Shown: piece by piece, positions 33,778 through 43,967 of the stretch
How positions within the stretch are numbered: the stretch's first letter is position 1
Layout of the letters: each line of letters begins with the position of its first letter
NCBI RefSeq assembly: GCF_023284025.1
Contig: NZ_JAKIKR010000019.1
Location: 1-64,000 of the forward strand
DNA: 64,000 bases
Direction of reading: 5' to 3'
Source of the DNA: Shewanella abyssi
Lineage (GTDB): Bacteria; Pseudomonadota; Gammaproteobacteria; Enterobacterales; Shewanellaceae
The notes under the pieces: model-generated
What the model was told of the DNA's origin: nothing
Databases searched by the model: none
The model's input: only the letters and a program-made list of their open reading frames with translations
Program-made: the position numbers and the translations under genes

Positions 33778-35883
33778 TTGTATCTGTTTGAAGGTCTCAA
33801 GGAGTCTGCGTCAGGTTATTTAGAACCTGAACAGGTAGAATTACTCAAGCAGGCCTATCAGGTGGCGCGCCATGCCCATGAAGGTCAAATGCGCACGAGT
33901 GGCGAACCTTATATTACCCATCCGGTTGCGGTCGCCCGCATCCTGGCCGATATGCGTCTCGATCATGAGACGCTTATGGCCGCACTCTTACATGACACTA
34001 TCGAAGACACCCCGGTTACCAAAGAGGAACTGGCTGAAACATTCAGTGAGTCTATTGCCGAATTGGTTGAAGGTGTATCTAAGCTCGATAAGCTAAAATT
34101 TCGCGACAAGAAAGAAGCCCAGGCAGAAAACTTCCGTAAAATGATGATGGCAATGACACAAGATATACGTGTCATCTTAATCAAACTTGCCGATAGAACG
34201 CACAACATGCGCACCTTAGGTGCCCTACGACCCGATAAGCGCCGTCGTATCGCCCGTGAAACCCTCGAGATTTACGCCCCTATCGCCAACCGCCTTGGTA
34301 TTCATAATATTAAGAGTGAGTTAGAGGATTTAGGTTTTCATGCCTACTATCCGATGCGTTATCGTGTATTAAAAGAGGTGGTGAAAGCCGCACGGGGCAA
34401 TCGTAAAGAACTTATCCAAAGTATCGAAGCTGCCGTTGCAACACGATTAGATGACACTGGCATTGAAGGCACTGTTCAAGGTCGTGAAAAGAACCTCTAT
34501 TCTATCTACAACAAGATGCGTAATAAAGAACTGCAGTTTCAGGAAGTCATGGATATCTATGCCTTCAGAGTCATCGTTGATTCAATCGACACTTGCTACC
34601 GCGTAATGGGCGCCATGCATGGCCTCTATAAGCCGCGTCCTGGTCGATTCAAAGATTATATCGCTATCCCTAAGGCCAACGGCTATCAATCATTACATAC
34701 TTCACTTTTTGGTCCTCACGGCGTGCCGGTTGAGATCCAAATTCGAACTGAAGATATGAACCAAATGGCTGATAAAGGGGTGGCGGCACATTGGTTATAC
34801 AAAAAAGGCAGCTCTGCAGACCAGGGGACGACGACGCAAGTTCGTGCCCGTAAGTGGATGCAAAGCCTACTTGAGCTGCAACAAAGCGCCAGCACCTCTT
34901 TTGAGTTTGTAGAGAACTTTAAGACTGAGTTATTCCCAGAAGAGATCTACGTATTTACCCCTGAAGGTCGTATTTTAGAGCTCCCCGTTGGTGCAACAGC
35001 GGTCGATTTTGCCTATGAAGTGCATACTGATGTCGGTAACACTTGCGTTGGTGCTCGGGTGAACCGCCAAGCCTATCCATTAAGCCAGCCACTGATTTCA
35101 GGTCAAACTGTTGAGATTATTATCGCTAAGGGCGCACGGCCCAATGCAGCCTGGCTCAACTTTGTTGTCACCGGTAAGGCGCGCGCTAAAATACGTCAGT
35201 TACTTAGAAACCTCAAAGAGGAAGACGCTATCTTGCTGGGCAAGCGCTTACTGAACCATGCGCTAGGCGAAACCAAGTTAGATGATTTGTCTAAAGAACA
35301 AATCGACAAAGTGGTTAATGATACCAAGCACGATACGCTTGATGAGTTACTGGCTGATATTGGCCTTGGTAATGCGATGAGCATTGTTATTGCTCAGCGT
35401 TTACGTGGTGATCAAGTCGACACGCACGAGCAAAGAGAATCCCATACCATGCCCATTCGTGGTGCTGAAGGTATGTTGGTTACTTTTGCTAACTGTTGTC
35501 GCCCTATCCCTGGTGATGCGGTTATCGCCCACGTAAGTCCGGGTAAGGGCTTAGTGGTGCATATGGAAAGCTGCGCTAATATCCGTGGTTACCAAGGCGA
35601 ACCCGATAAGTATATTCATGTGCAGTGGGATAGTGCCGAGGGTGTTGAGTACCAGGCAAACCTACGCGTAGAGATAGTAAATCACCAAGGTGCACTCGCT
35701 AAAATCACTTCAATTGTGGCCGCTGAAGGTTCCAATATTCATAACTTAACCACAGAAGAGCGAGATGGGCGAGTATTCCTCATCAATCTGCGAATTTCTG
35801 TGAGAGATCGTATTCATTTAGCCAACGTGATGCGCCGCATCAGGGTGCTCCCTGAAGTGCTGCGAACGTCGCGTAACCGCTAG
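33778..35883 (+). CDS. spoT: Bifunctional (p)ppGpp synthetase/hydrolase SpoT
   Basis: A 701-residue Rel/Spo protein. The HD hydrolase domain has His72-Asp73 (LLHDTIED) and the family's RTHNMRTL; the weak synthetase domain runs to ~340; TGS is at ~386-450 ([25 protein letters not shown]), a conserved CC region ([10 protein letters not shown]) and an ACT domain at the end. The start codon is TTG, as in E. coli, with GGGAG upstream. Located in the gmk-rpoZ-spoT operon. Confidence 0.97.
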   Translation: MYLFEGLKESASGYLEPEQVELLKQAYQVARHAHEGQMRTSGEPYITHPVAVARILADMRLDHETLMAALLHDTIEDTPVTKEELAETFSESIAELVEGVSKLDKLKFRDKKEAQAENFRKMMMAMTQDIRVILIKLADRTHNMRTLGALRPDKRRRIARETLEIYAPIANRLGIHNIKSELEDLGFHAYYPMRYRVLKEVVKAARGNRKELIQSIEAAVATRLDDTGIEGTVQGREKNLYSIYNKMRNKELQFQEVMDIYAFRVIVDSIDTCYRVMGAMHGLYKPRPGRFKDYIAIPKANGYQSLHTSLFGPHGVPVEIQIRTEDMNQMADKGVAAHWLYKKGSSADQGTTTQVRARKWMQSLLELQQSASTSFEFVENFKTELFPEEIYVFTPEGRILELPVGATAVDFAYEVHTDVGNTCVGARVNRQAYPLSQPLISGQTVEIIIAKGARPNAAWLNFVVTGKARAKIRQLLRNLKEEDAILLGKRLLNHALGETKLDDLSKEQIDKVVNDTKHDTLDELLADIGLGNAMSIVIAQRLRGDQVDTHEQRESHTMPIRGAEGMLVTFANCCRPIPGDAVIAHVSPGKGLVVHMESCANIRGYQGEPDKYIHVQWDSAEGVEYQANLRVEIVNHQGALAKITSIVAAEGSNIHNLTTEERDGRVFLINLRISVRDRIHLANVMRRIRVLPEVLRTSRNR

Positions 35884-35932
35884 CTCATTTAACCTAAACA
35901 TTAGTTTACTTAATACAGATAAAGGGATAATC

Positions 35933-36316
35933 ATGGCAGATAAGATCATCATTGCTACCGACAAAGCACCACAAGCTATCGGCACCTATTCTCAAGCAGT
36001 AAAAGTAGGCAGCACCGTTTATTTATCAGGTCAGATCCCACTGAACCCTGAAACGATGCAGATGGTGAGTCACGAGTTTGATGCGCAAGTGGTACAGGTT
36101 TTTGAAAACCTGACTGCAGTTTGCGCAGCAGCAGGCGGTTCATTAAGCGATATTGTTAAGCTCAACATCTTCATGACAGACTTAAGTAATTTTGCCACTG
36201 TAAACGAAATTATGGGTCGCTATTTTGAGCAACCTTATCCAGCTCGTGCCGCTATCGGTGTCAGTCAGCTACCGAAAGGTTCGCTAGTAGAGATGGATGG
36301 TGTAATGGAGGTTTAA
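35933..36316 (+). CDS. ridA: RidA-family reactive imine/enamine deaminase
   Basis: A 127-residue trimeric YjgF/RidA protein. [23 protein letters not shown] and the catalytic Arg in [26 protein letters not shown] are present. RidA hydrolyses 2-aminoacrylate and related imines and thus protects PLP enzymes such as IlvE. AAAGGGATAATC precedes the ATG, and a strong terminator follows the gene. Confidence 0.95.
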   Translation: MADKIIIATDKAPQAIGTYSQAVKVGSTVYLSGQIPLNPETMQMVSHEFDAQVVQVFENLTAVCAAAGGSLSDIVKLNIFMTDLSNFATVNEIMGRYFEQPYPARAAIGVSQLPKGSLVEMDGVMEV

Positions 36317-36330
36317 TCCATTTCGCTAGA

Positions 36331-36356
36331 AAACGGGCGCTACGGCGCCCTTTTTT
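36331..36356 (+). terminator. Rho-independent terminator after ridA
   Basis: GGGCGC-TACG-GCGCCC followed by six T. Confidence 0.85.
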
Positions 36357-36381
36357 ATTGATCACATTTAAGAAGAACCCC

Positions 36382-37068
36382 ATGAGTCCTGAACGCTTCG
36401 CCCGCATCAACCAGATGCTAGACAATCGCCAACCCGATCTCACCCTTTGCTTAGACACTGTGCATAAAAGCAATAACATTGCGGCGGTGATCCGCAGTGC
36501 TGACGCTGTCGGGATCCATGAAGTTCATGCGGTCTGGGCCGAGTTGGAGATGCGCGTCTCGGGCAATACCGCATCAGGCAGTCAACAATGGGTTAAAACT
36601 CAAGTTCATCACACAATGGACCATGCGGTAGAAGAGTTTCGTCGCCAAGATATGCAGATTTTAGCGACTACGTTTTCACCGACAGCGGTCGATTTTCGCG
36701 AAATAGATTACACCCGCCCGACGGCTATTATTTTGGGTAATGAGCGTGATGGTGTCAGCGCCGAAGGTATCGCTAGCGCCGATCAACATATCATCATTCC
36801 AATGATCGGCATGGTGCAATCATTAAATGTTTCGGTTGCTGGCGCACTTATTGTCTATGAAGCCCAACGCCAACGAGAAGCGGCTGGCATGTATGGCACT
36901 CGCAAGCTTGATGATGGCTACTGCCAAATAAAACTGTTTGAGCAAGGTCACCCTATTTACGCCAAAGCGTGCCGTCGTAAGAAGCTCGCCTACCCAGCCA
37001 TTGATGAAACCGGCCAAATTGTGGCTGATGAGCTGTGGTGGCAAAAAATGCGCGAACCGTCTGCATAG
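36382..37068 (+). CDS. trmH: tRNA (guanosine(18)-2'-O)-methyltransferase
   Basis: A 228-residue SPOUT methyltransferase that methylates the 2'-OH of G18 in the D-loop. The protein starts MSPERFARINQMLDNRQPDLTLCLD. Conserved motifs are NIAAVIRSADAVG (motif 1 with catalytic Arg), ILGNERDGVS (motif 2) and IPMIGMVQSLNVSVAGALIVYEA (motif 3, trefoil knot). The ATG at 36382 is chosen, since the TTG at 36358 lies within the ridA terminator. Confidence 0.97.
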   Translation: MSPERFARINQMLDNRQPDLTLCLDTVHKSNNIAAVIRSADAVGIHEVHAVWAELEMRVSGNTASGSQQWVKTQVHHTMDHAVEEFRRQDMQILATTFSPTAVDFREIDYTRPTAIILGNERDGVSAEGIASADQHIIIPMIGMVQSLNVSVAGALIVYEAQRQREAAGMYGTRKLDDGYCQIKLFEQGHPIYAKACRRKKLAYPAIDETGQIVADELWWQKMREPSA

Positions 37069-37093
37069 CATTCCCCCTGCAAAAATGTTCAAC

Positions 37094-37120
37094 AAGTGCT
37101 AGCCAATCAGGCTAGCACTT
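37094..37120 (+). terminator. Hairpin after trmH
   Basis: AAGTGCTAGCC-AATCA-GGCTAGCACTT, an 11-bp stem 26 bp after trmH. There is no T-run, so it is a weak terminator or a 3'-end stabiliser. Confidence 0.55.
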
Positions 37121-37157
37121 ACCTATAAAGCCCTTCGATTCACCTAGCACTCTTCTA

Positions 37158-37423
37158 ATACCAATTGCATTAGGTATTTAATCAATTCAGAAGCGCTCAA
37201 GCTTTTCAATTCAAGGCGCATTGACGACAGAATGGTTATTCCCTTGTGAGCCAATGCAAAGCAGAAGTGGAATGCGTGAGCGCTTCCCGTAGGGTGGGTT
37301 TCAAAGCGCTGCATGCTACGCCGAAAACTCTTGATATAGAATAACTATTAGCTTCAAGTTCCCGGCTTGCCTTCATCGCTTTGAATTCCCACTGAATGAA
37401 CAGATACTTAATGCAATTGGTAT
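37158..37423. mobile_element. MITE-like element, copy 2 (~266 bp)
   Basis: Terminal inverted repeats ATACCAATTGCATTAGGTAT and ATACCAATTGCATTAAGTAT (19 of 20). Internal blocks (TTCAATTCAAGGCGCATTGA; AATGGTTATTCCCTTG; CCCACTGAAT) match the element at 31100-31363, and the length is almost the same. Non-coding. Confidence 0.8.
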
Positions 37424-37480
37424 AAATCCAAGACACGCGTTAACAGCATCATTGCGAGAAATTGTAACGAGCGTTTGAAA

Positions 37481-37503
37481 AAGTTGTCATAGATCACATT
37501 TTT
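37481..37503. promoter_or_regulatory. Weak CRP-like half-site before acyl-CoA ligase
   Basis: TAGATCACATTT is an excellent right half of the CRP consensus, but the left half is degenerate. It lies about 110 bp upstream of the ligase start. Confidence 0.3.
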
Positions 37504-37606
37504 CGCCATACTCGATATTGCGACATCAGTCTGTTAAACGAACGATTAAAACAAATATTGAGCTACAGACTGAATTGGAATTAACGATAATCAAAATGGA
37601 ATTGCC

Positions 37607-39262
37607 ATGGAACCCTCTAAGAAAACCCCAATTGAGATGCTTGAACATTGGGTTGAAAAACAAGGCGATCAGGTATATCTAAAGCAGCCTATTGACGGTC
37701 AATATAAGACTTTTACGTGGCGCGATGTACAAACTAAAATGCAGCAGATTGCCGGTGCACTTAGACATCTAGGCCTTAATCCAGGTGACAAAGTTGCCAT
37801 TCTTTCTAAAAACTGTGCCGAGTGGTTTATCACGGATCTGGCACTGATGCATGGCGGTTATATTAGCGTTCCTATTTATCCCACAGCCAATGCAGATACC
37901 ATCCGCTACACACTTGAGCACAGTGAATCAAAAGCGATATTCATCGGTAAGTTAGATTACTGGGCCGACCAAGAGGCCGGCGTTGGCGGTGAAATTTTAC
38001 GTATGGCAATGCCTTACGACACCATGCCGGCACAATATCATTGGGATAAACTACTGACTCTTGGTCAACCTTTGGTCGATGCGCCGCTGCCAACGCTTGA
38101 ACAGATCATGACGCTGGTTTACACCTCTGGCTCAACAGGTAAGCCTAAGGGCGCGATTCAAACTTTTGCCAGTTATGCTTGGACCTGTAACGCTGTAGTG
38201 CGCGATCTCAAAACCGATGGTGAAGATAGACTCATTTCATATTTACCGCTAGCGCACATCACTGAACGGGTGGCTATGGAAGGATCTTCATTCTATTCCG
38301 GTAGCAGTGTGGCCTTTGTTGAGAGTCTCGATAGTTTTGTCGCCGATGTGCAGCGTGCCAGACCCACTGTATTCTTCTCAGTGCCGCGCCTTTGGAGCCT
38401 ATTTCAGAAAAATATTATCGATAAAATTGGCGCCAGCAAGCTCAACTTTCTACTTAAAGTGCCCATTGTTAGCGGTATCGTAAAGCGTAAAATTCATGCA
38501 GGCCTTGGTCTTCAGCATTGTCATTTACTCGGCTCTGGTTCGGCGCCAATTCCGCCATCACTAGTGAGTTGGTACCACAAAATTGGTCTCAATATTAGTG
38601 AGGCTTGGGGCATGACTGAAAACTGCGCTTATTCGATCATTAACCACCCATTTGACGCCCGTAAAATTGGCACGGTTGGCCACGCTGTTGAAGGATGCAC
38701 CATTAAGCAAACCGATGTTGGTGAGTTAATGGTTAAGAGCCCAGGATTGATGCAAGGTTATTATAAGCAACCTGAAGAGACAGCCGCTTGTTTTGACGCA
38801 GAGGGTTATTTCTACACCGGCGATCTAGTCAATATTGATGCCGACGGTTGTGTCACGATTACTGGCCGCGTGAAAGATAACTTTAAGACCTCTAAAGGCA
38901 AGTACGTTGCCCCCGTGCCTATTGAGCGCAAACTCGCACAAGATCTACATGTCGAGATGCTTTGCGTCATTGGTTCCGGCCTGCCGCACCCAGTGGCATT
39001 GGTGCAATTATCTGAAGGTGCATCACTACAACCTAGAGAAGAGGTGAAAGCATCACTGAAAAACACTTTAGATGCTGTTAATCCTCATCTAGAGTCTCAC
39101 GAAACGGTCGATGCGATTATCGTAGTTACCGATAAATGGGATGTCGATAATGACGTATTGACTCCAACGCTGAAGATTAAGCGCCATGTGTTAGAGAAGA
39201 AATTCAGCGAAAAAGTCGACGGCATTCGCGGCGGTAAGATCTGCTGGGAAGATGAAATCTAA
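37607..39262 (+). CDS. AMP-binding long-chain fatty-acyl-CoA ligase-like protein
   Basis: A 551-residue ANL-superfamily ligase. The P-loop YTSGSTGKPKG begins at Tyr172, and SEAWGMTENCAYS and TGDLVNIDADGCVTITGRVKD are the A5 and A8 motifs. The sequence resembles bacterial long-chain (FadD15-like/ACSL-type) ligases that activate a fatty acid to acyl-AMP and then acyl-CoA. It is monocistronic and ends at a strong terminator. A role in lipid turnover is probable; no direct link to the distant pigment cluster is seen. Confidence 0.85.
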   Translation: MEPSKKTPIEMLEHWVEKQGDQVYLKQPIDGQYKTFTWRDVQTKMQQIAGALRHLGLNPGDKVAILSKNCAEWFITDLALMHGGYISVPIYPTANADTIRYTLEHSESKAIFIGKLDYWADQEAGVGGEILRMAMPYDTMPAQYHWDKLLTLGQPLVDAPLPTLEQIMTLVYTSGSTGKPKGAIQTFASYAWTCNAVVRDLKTDGEDRLISYLPLAHITERVAMEGSSFYSGSSVAFVESLDSFVADVQRARPTVFFSVPRLWSLFQKNIIDKIGASKLNFLLKVPIVSGIVKRKIHAGLGLQHCHLLGSGSAPIPPSLVSWYHKIGLNISEAWGMTENCAYSIINHPFDARKIGTVGHAVEGCTIKQTDVGELMVKSPGLMQGYYKQPEETAACFDAEGYFYTGDLVNIDADGCVTITGRVKDNFKTSKGKYVAPVPIERKLAQDLHVEMLCVIGSGLPHPVALVQLSEGASLQPREEVKASLKNTLDAVNPHLESHETVDAIIVVTDKWDVDNDVLTPTLKIKRHVLEKKFSEKVDGIRGGKICWEDEI

Positions 39263-39294
39263 CGCTTAGTGGTTGGGGTATATTTTTGTAATTT

Positions 39295-39322
39295 AACAGC
39301 ACACCTTTTGGTGTGCTGTTTC
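39295..39322 (+). terminator. Rho-independent terminator after acyl-CoA ligase gene
   Basis: AACAGCACACC-TTTT-GGTGTGCTGTT, an 11-bp stem with a short T tail. Confidence 0.8.
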
Positions 39323-39476
39323 ATATCAGGTAAAGGAATAGATCAGATGATCATTAACCCAATTTCAGGTTAAATAAACTATATTTAATGGCCATTTATG
39401 GTTTTTTTGTTGTGCTCTTTAATAAAAAAACTATCCTAGCCACCCTATTCTCCTTATCTATAAGTTGTGCCTAATT

Positions 39477-40400
39477 ATGTTTATTTGGTTGTCGATTATC
39501 GGCGGATTTGTCATTTTGACCCTAGGCGCAGAATCATTGGTGAGAGGCGCCAGTAAAATCGCCTTAAAACTTGGCTTATCACCACTAATCATCGGCTTAA
39601 CCATTGTCGCTTTTGGCACCAGTGCACCAGAGCTCGCAGTGAGTATTAAATCTGCTGTTGCGGGTAATAGCGGCATAGCATTAGGCAATGTCATTGGCTC
39701 AAACATTGCTAATATTGGTCTTATCCTCGGTATTACTGCGCTTATTCGGCCGATTAAAATTGAATCGCAAATGGTCAAGCGCGACATTCCAATTATGATC
39801 GCAGCATCGGTGCTATTTTGGGGCTTACTGCTCGACGGTGGATTGAGCTTTACTGATGGCGCTATTCTTTCAGCGCTATTAATCAGCTATTTGAGCTACA
39901 GCTATTTCACTGCCGACAAACAAGTTTCTGATGAAGATACAGGCGAGAATCGAAGTCAGTGGTTATCCATCGTCTTTATCATTGTTGGCATTAGCATGTT
40001 GGTTGGCGGTGGTATTTTATTTGTTGATGGTGCTGTCGCACTGGCTCAATCGTTCGGGATCAGCGAAATCATCATCGGACTAACAATAGTGGCGATTGGC
40101 ACTAGCATGCCAGAATTGGTGACCTCTATCGTGGCTGCGCTAAAAGGACAGAGCGATATTGCCATCGGTAACGTCGTCGGCTCCAACCTATTCAATATTT
40201 TAGGGATCTTGGGTGTTACTGCCGTTATTCATCCCATCATTGGCAACGATATTAATACGCTTGATTGGCTCGTAATGATAGGCCTAGCAGCCCTATTGCT
40301 GCCGTTTGCTTATACCGGTCTGCGAATTGGTCGAAGAGAAGGTAGCATCTTGGTTTTAGGTTATTTGGCTTACATAGGCTATTTAATCTCTCAAGCATAA
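39477..40400 (+). CDS. Calcium/sodium antiporter (YrbG/CaCA family)
   Basis: A 307-residue, about 10-helix inner-membrane exchanger. The two inverted alpha-repeats are clear: GTSAPELAVSIKSA...GNVIGSNIANIGLILG and GTSMPELVTSIVAA...GNVVGSNLFNILGILG, the ion-binding centres. I chose the ATG at 39477; the upstream TTG is possible but the ribosome-binding site is weak for either. Confidence 0.9.
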   Translation: MFIWLSIIGGFVILTLGAESLVRGASKIALKLGLSPLIIGLTIVAFGTSAPELAVSIKSAVAGNSGIALGNVIGSNIANIGLILGITALIRPIKIESQMVKRDIPIMIAASVLFWGLLLDGGLSFTDGAILSALLISYLSYSYFTADKQVSDEDTGENRSQWLSIVFIIVGISMLVGGGILFVDGAVALAQSFGISEIIIGLTIVAIGTSMPELVTSIVAALKGQSDIAIGNVVGSNLFNILGILGVTAVIHPIIGNDINTLDWLVMIGLAALLLPFAYTGLRIGRREGSILVLGYLAYIGYLISQA

Positions 40401-40476
40401 AAAGTGGCGCTAATTTGCGAAAATTAATATCTCTGATAATATATGTATAAATTTACAGTACTTTGGTGCTAAACGT

Positions 40477-42552
40477 TTGCAAAGACTCGATCTTGTACCT
40501 ATAACAGAACTCAAGGGCGTCGCTAAAAAGATGGCCGAGAGATTAGCTAAGCTGGATATTACAACAGTGCAAGATCTGTTGTTTCATCTGCCGCTACGTT
40601 ATGAAGATCGCACTCAGATCTACCCGATTGCTTCACTCTACCCCGGCAGTTACGGCACCATTGAAGCGGTGATCCAGTCAAGCCAGGTGATCCAAGGTCG
40701 CAAACGTATGCTGACCTGTACTGTACGAGATGATACAGGCAGCTTAACGCTACGATTTTTCAACTTTTCTGCGGCTCAACGAAACAGCTTTGAAGCAGGC
40801 ACAGTTATTCGAGCCTATGGTGAAATTCGCCGCAGTAAGCACTTTTGTGAAATTATTCACCCCGAGTACAAGCTAGTATCACCGGAAGATACAGCGCCGT
40901 TAAGCGACACATTAACCCCTGTATATCCCACCACAGAGGGCCTTAAGCAAGCAAGTTGGATCAAGTTAACCGAGCAAGCATTGATGATGTTAGCAAACGG
41001 TGGCTTGCCAGAGCTATTGCCGGCTAATCTGCAGCCCAATCATATGGAGCTCAAACAAGCATTACTGTTACTCCATCGTCCTAATAATCAAGTCTCACTG
41101 TTTGAGCTTGAGCAGGGTACACATCCCGCACAGCAGCGCCTTATCCAAGAGGAACTGCTAGCACACAATTTAAGTATGCTACGCCTGCGACAACGCACTC
41201 GTCGAGACAAAGCCGTTAGCATGTCAGCCACCGGCCAGCTGCTAAATCCATTTTTGGCATCATTACCTTTTAAGCCAACGGGGGCACAGCAACGAGTTGG
41301 CGTCGATATCAACATCGATCTTGAAAAAGCAGAACCTATGATGCGACTCGTTCAGGGCGATGTGGGATCAGGCAAAACCTTAGTTGCAGCACTTGCGGCA
41401 TTGCAGGCGATCGAAAGCGGTTATCAAGTTGCCATGATGGCGCCAACCGAGTTACTCGCTGAGCAGCATGTTATTAATTTCAAAAGCTGGTTTGAGCCGT
41501 TAGGGTTAAAAGTCGGTTGGTTAGCGGGTAAATTAAAAGGCAAAGCCAGAGCGCAATCTTTGGCCGATATCGAATCTGGTGCCGCCAATATGGTGATTGG
41601 CACCCACGCTATATTTCAGGAACAAGTGGTATTCAATAAGCTGGCGTTAATTATCATCGATGAGCAGCATAGATTTGGCGTGCATCAGCGCTTAGGTCTG
41701 CGAGAAAAAGGCGTTAGCCAAGGCTTTCATCCACATCAGTTGATTATGACGGCTACGCCTATTCCACGCACCTTGGCAATGACCGCCTATGCCGATTTAG
41801 ATACCTCTATCATCGATGAACTGCCACCTGGACGCACGCCTGTCACAACAGTCGCGGTATCAGATCAACGCCGAGAAGAGGTTATTAGCCGAGTGCGCCA
41901 AGCGGCCGTGAATGACAACCGCCAAGCCTACTGGGTCTGTACGCTCATTGAAGAGTCAGAGGCTCTCGAATGCCAAGCGGCAGAAGACACCGCCGCAGAA
42001 CTTAAAATTGCCTTACCAGAATTAAAAGTCGGCCTTGTGCATGGCCGGATGAAGTCTGCTGAAAAACAGCAGATTATGGCCAGTTTTAAAGCTGGAGACA
42101 TACAACTTCTGGTCGCTACAACAGTGATTGAAGTTGGTGTCGATGTGCCGAATGCCAGTCTGATGATTATTGAAAACCCCGAACGCTTAGGGTTAGCGCA
42201 ACTGCATCAGCTTAGAGGGCGTGTGGGGCGAGGCGCCATCGCCAGCCATTGCGTACTCATGTATAAACCGCCGCTCTCAGCCACCGCCACCAAAAGGCTC
42301 GGCGTATTAAGGCAAAGTAACGACGGTTTTGTGATCGCCCAGCGTGACTTAGAGATCCGTGGCCCAGGTGAAGTGCTAGGCACCAAGCAAACAGGCGTAG
42401 CCGATATGAAGATTGCCGACTTAATGCGAGATCAAGCGTTAATCCCACACATACAAAAACTTGCCCCCCATGTGATGCAGCAAGCGCCTGACAGTGTCGA
42501 TGCCATCATTCAGCGTTGGCTTGGCGATCGGGAGCAATTTGTTCAAGCGTAA
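40477..42552 (+). CDS. recG: ATP-dependent DNA helicase RecG
   Basis: A 691-residue superfamily 2 helicase that rewinds stalled forks and Holliday junctions. The N-terminal wedge domain (ITELKGVAKKMAERLAKLDITTVQDLLFHLPLRYEDRT) precedes the helicase core: Walker A GDVGSGKT at 294-301, DEQH box IIIDEQHRFG, and motif VI QLRGRVGRG. The gene begins with TTG; no better ATG is in frame near the expected N-terminus. Full length. Confidence 0.96.
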   Translation: MQRLDLVPITELKGVAKKMAERLAKLDITTVQDLLFHLPLRYEDRTQIYPIASLYPGSYGTIEAVIQSSQVIQGRKRMLTCTVRDDTGSLTLRFFNFSAAQRNSFEAGTVIRAYGEIRRSKHFCEIIHPEYKLVSPEDTAPLSDTLTPVYPTTEGLKQASWIKLTEQALMMLANGGLPELLPANLQPNHMELKQALLLLHRPNNQVSLFELEQGTHPAQQRLIQEELLAHNLSMLRLRQRTRRDKAVSMSATGQLLNPFLASLPFKPTGAQQRVGVDINIDLEKAEPMMRLVQGDVGSGKTLVAALAALQAIESGYQVAMMAPTELLAEQHVINFKSWFEPLGLKVGWLAGKLKGKARAQSLADIESGAANMVIGTHAIFQEQVVFNKLALIIIDEQHRFGVHQRLGLREKGVSQGFHPHQLIMTATPIPRTLAMTAYADLDTSIIDELPPGRTPVTTVAVSDQRREEVISRVRQAAVNDNRQAYWVCTLIEESEALECQAAEDTAAELKIALPELKVGLVHGRMKSAEKQQIMASFKAGDIQLLVATTVIEVGVDVPNASLMIIENPERLGLAQLHQLRGRVGRGAIASHCVLMYKPPLSATATKRLGVLRQSNDGFVIAQRDLEIRGPGEVLGTKQTGVADMKIADLMRDQALIPHIQKLAPHVMQQAPDSVDAIIQRWLGDREQFVQA

Positions 42553-42750
42553 GTTGTCGCAATAACGTTAACGCAGCAGCGACTTATCGCTATGCTGGAT
42601 CCTGCATTTCGGGGAGGATTCGGTATAGATACAAATTAAATATTCTTAATAGAGCTTCCACCTATAGACAAGCCCGTTTAATTTTGCAAAATGGGTATAA
42701 AGCTATACTTATCATTAAAACGATCATCGTGCGGTAGCAGAGGAATCAAA

Positions 42751-43623
42751 ATGCAACTCAGTCAAGAAGATAGAATTTCACCTCAGGAGAAGTCCTCAGG
42801 AACTAATGGCCTAGCGATTATCGCCATTGCCGTCGTTGCACTGATCTCTGCCGGAGGTTACTACTATCTAAGCGGTAACGATAACAGCGAAGAACAGCAA
42901 ATTATTGCACCGGTTGTTATTCCTGACCCTATCCCAGAAAAGCCACTCGAAACCGATGCGAACCTTCCTGAACCAGAGCCTGAAATTATCGAGCCTGTGC
43001 CGGTTCAATTACCCGAAGTGGAACCTGTTCCTGAAGTAGAACCACTGCCAGCACTCGCCGATAGCGATCCCTATATTCATCAGAAAGCCATTGATGTTGC
43101 AGACGGTATGGCCATTGAATCTTTGCTTATCGAAGACAATGTGGTGCGTCAATTTGTGGTATTTATTGATAATTTGGCTCAAGGCGAATTAGCTCGAAAA
43201 GTCAGCCCACTTAAAGCACCCATTAGTGCTTTTACCGTTTCAGAGATTGCCAATAAGACCTATGTTGATCCAGATAGTTACCACAGATATGACTTGTATG
43301 CAGATTTCCTCGCCAGCCTAAATGAGCAGGAGTTAGCCAAAACCTACAAAGAGATGACACCGCTTTTAAGCGAAGCTTTCAGTGAACTTGGCTACAATAG
43401 CACCTCGTTTGACGACAGAATGCAACAAGCAATTGGCATTATGCTCGACGCGCCGATTATTGAACAACCGATAGAGCTAGATGGCGTGAGTGTAAATTAT
43501 CAATTTGTTGACCCAACACTAGAAGCTTTACCTAATGCCCAGAAACTCATGGTGCGTATGGGCCCTGAAAATGCTCGCAAGGTAAAATCGGCGCTACGTC
43601 GCTTGCAAAAGCACCTAGATTAA
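42751..43623 (+). CDS. DUF3014 family membrane-anchored protein
   Basis: A 290-residue protein with one N-terminal membrane helix (about 19-38), a Pro/Glu-rich spacer (residues ~55-105, PEPEPEIIEPVPVQLPEVEPVPEVEP) and a C-terminal periplasmic helical domain (SDPYIHQKAIDVADG... MVRMGPENARKVKSALRRL). The last part matches DUF3014, a family of unknown function. Start at the ATG with AGAGGAATCAAA upstream. A terminator at 43654 closes the unit before the pigment cluster. Confidence 0.8.
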   Translation: MQLSQEDRISPQEKSSGTNGLAIIAIAVVALISAGGYYYLSGNDNSEEQQIIAPVVIPDPIPEKPLETDANLPEPEPEIIEPVPVQLPEVEPVPEVEPLPALADSDPYIHQKAIDVADGMAIESLLIEDNVVRQFVVFIDNLAQGELARKVSPLKAPISAFTVSEIANKTYVDPDSYHRYDLYADFLASLNEQELAKTYKEMTPLLSEAFSELGYNSTSFDDRMQQAIGIMLDAPIIEQPIELDGVSVNYQFVDPTLEALPNAQKLMVRMGPENARKVKSALRRLQKHLD

Positions 43624-43653
43624 CCTCTCCAATTCTAAAATCTTAAAGCATCC

Positions 43654-43684
43654 AAAGGCCCTTAAATAACAGGGCCTTTACTTT
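43654..43684 (+). terminator. Terminator after DUF3014 gene
   Basis: AAAGGCCC-N10-GGGCCTTT, then a short T-rich tail. The remaining ~285 bp up to 43967 hold no gene and must contain the promoter of the pigment cluster; no site is clear. Confidence 0.7.
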
Positions 43685-43967
43685 AGCGTCATACTTTAAC
43701 AATCTTCAGCACTTTTTCGCCACAATCGTATCGCAAAACGCTTTTTGAATAGCTACCTTATGATGTAGAATAGTGGCTCTAATGCCGTTATTTCAACAGT
43801 ATAACGATACTAATGAATTCAGCTTTCAGGTGATACAGAACAATAGCGGCAGTGTAGGCAAACCGGACATGCTAGAGCTTAAAAATAGATTTCTATTAAT
43901 GGGCGCAAGTAATTAATGACAGTCAATCAAAGCACTACGAACGGATATTCGTATGTGAGGCAGTGCA

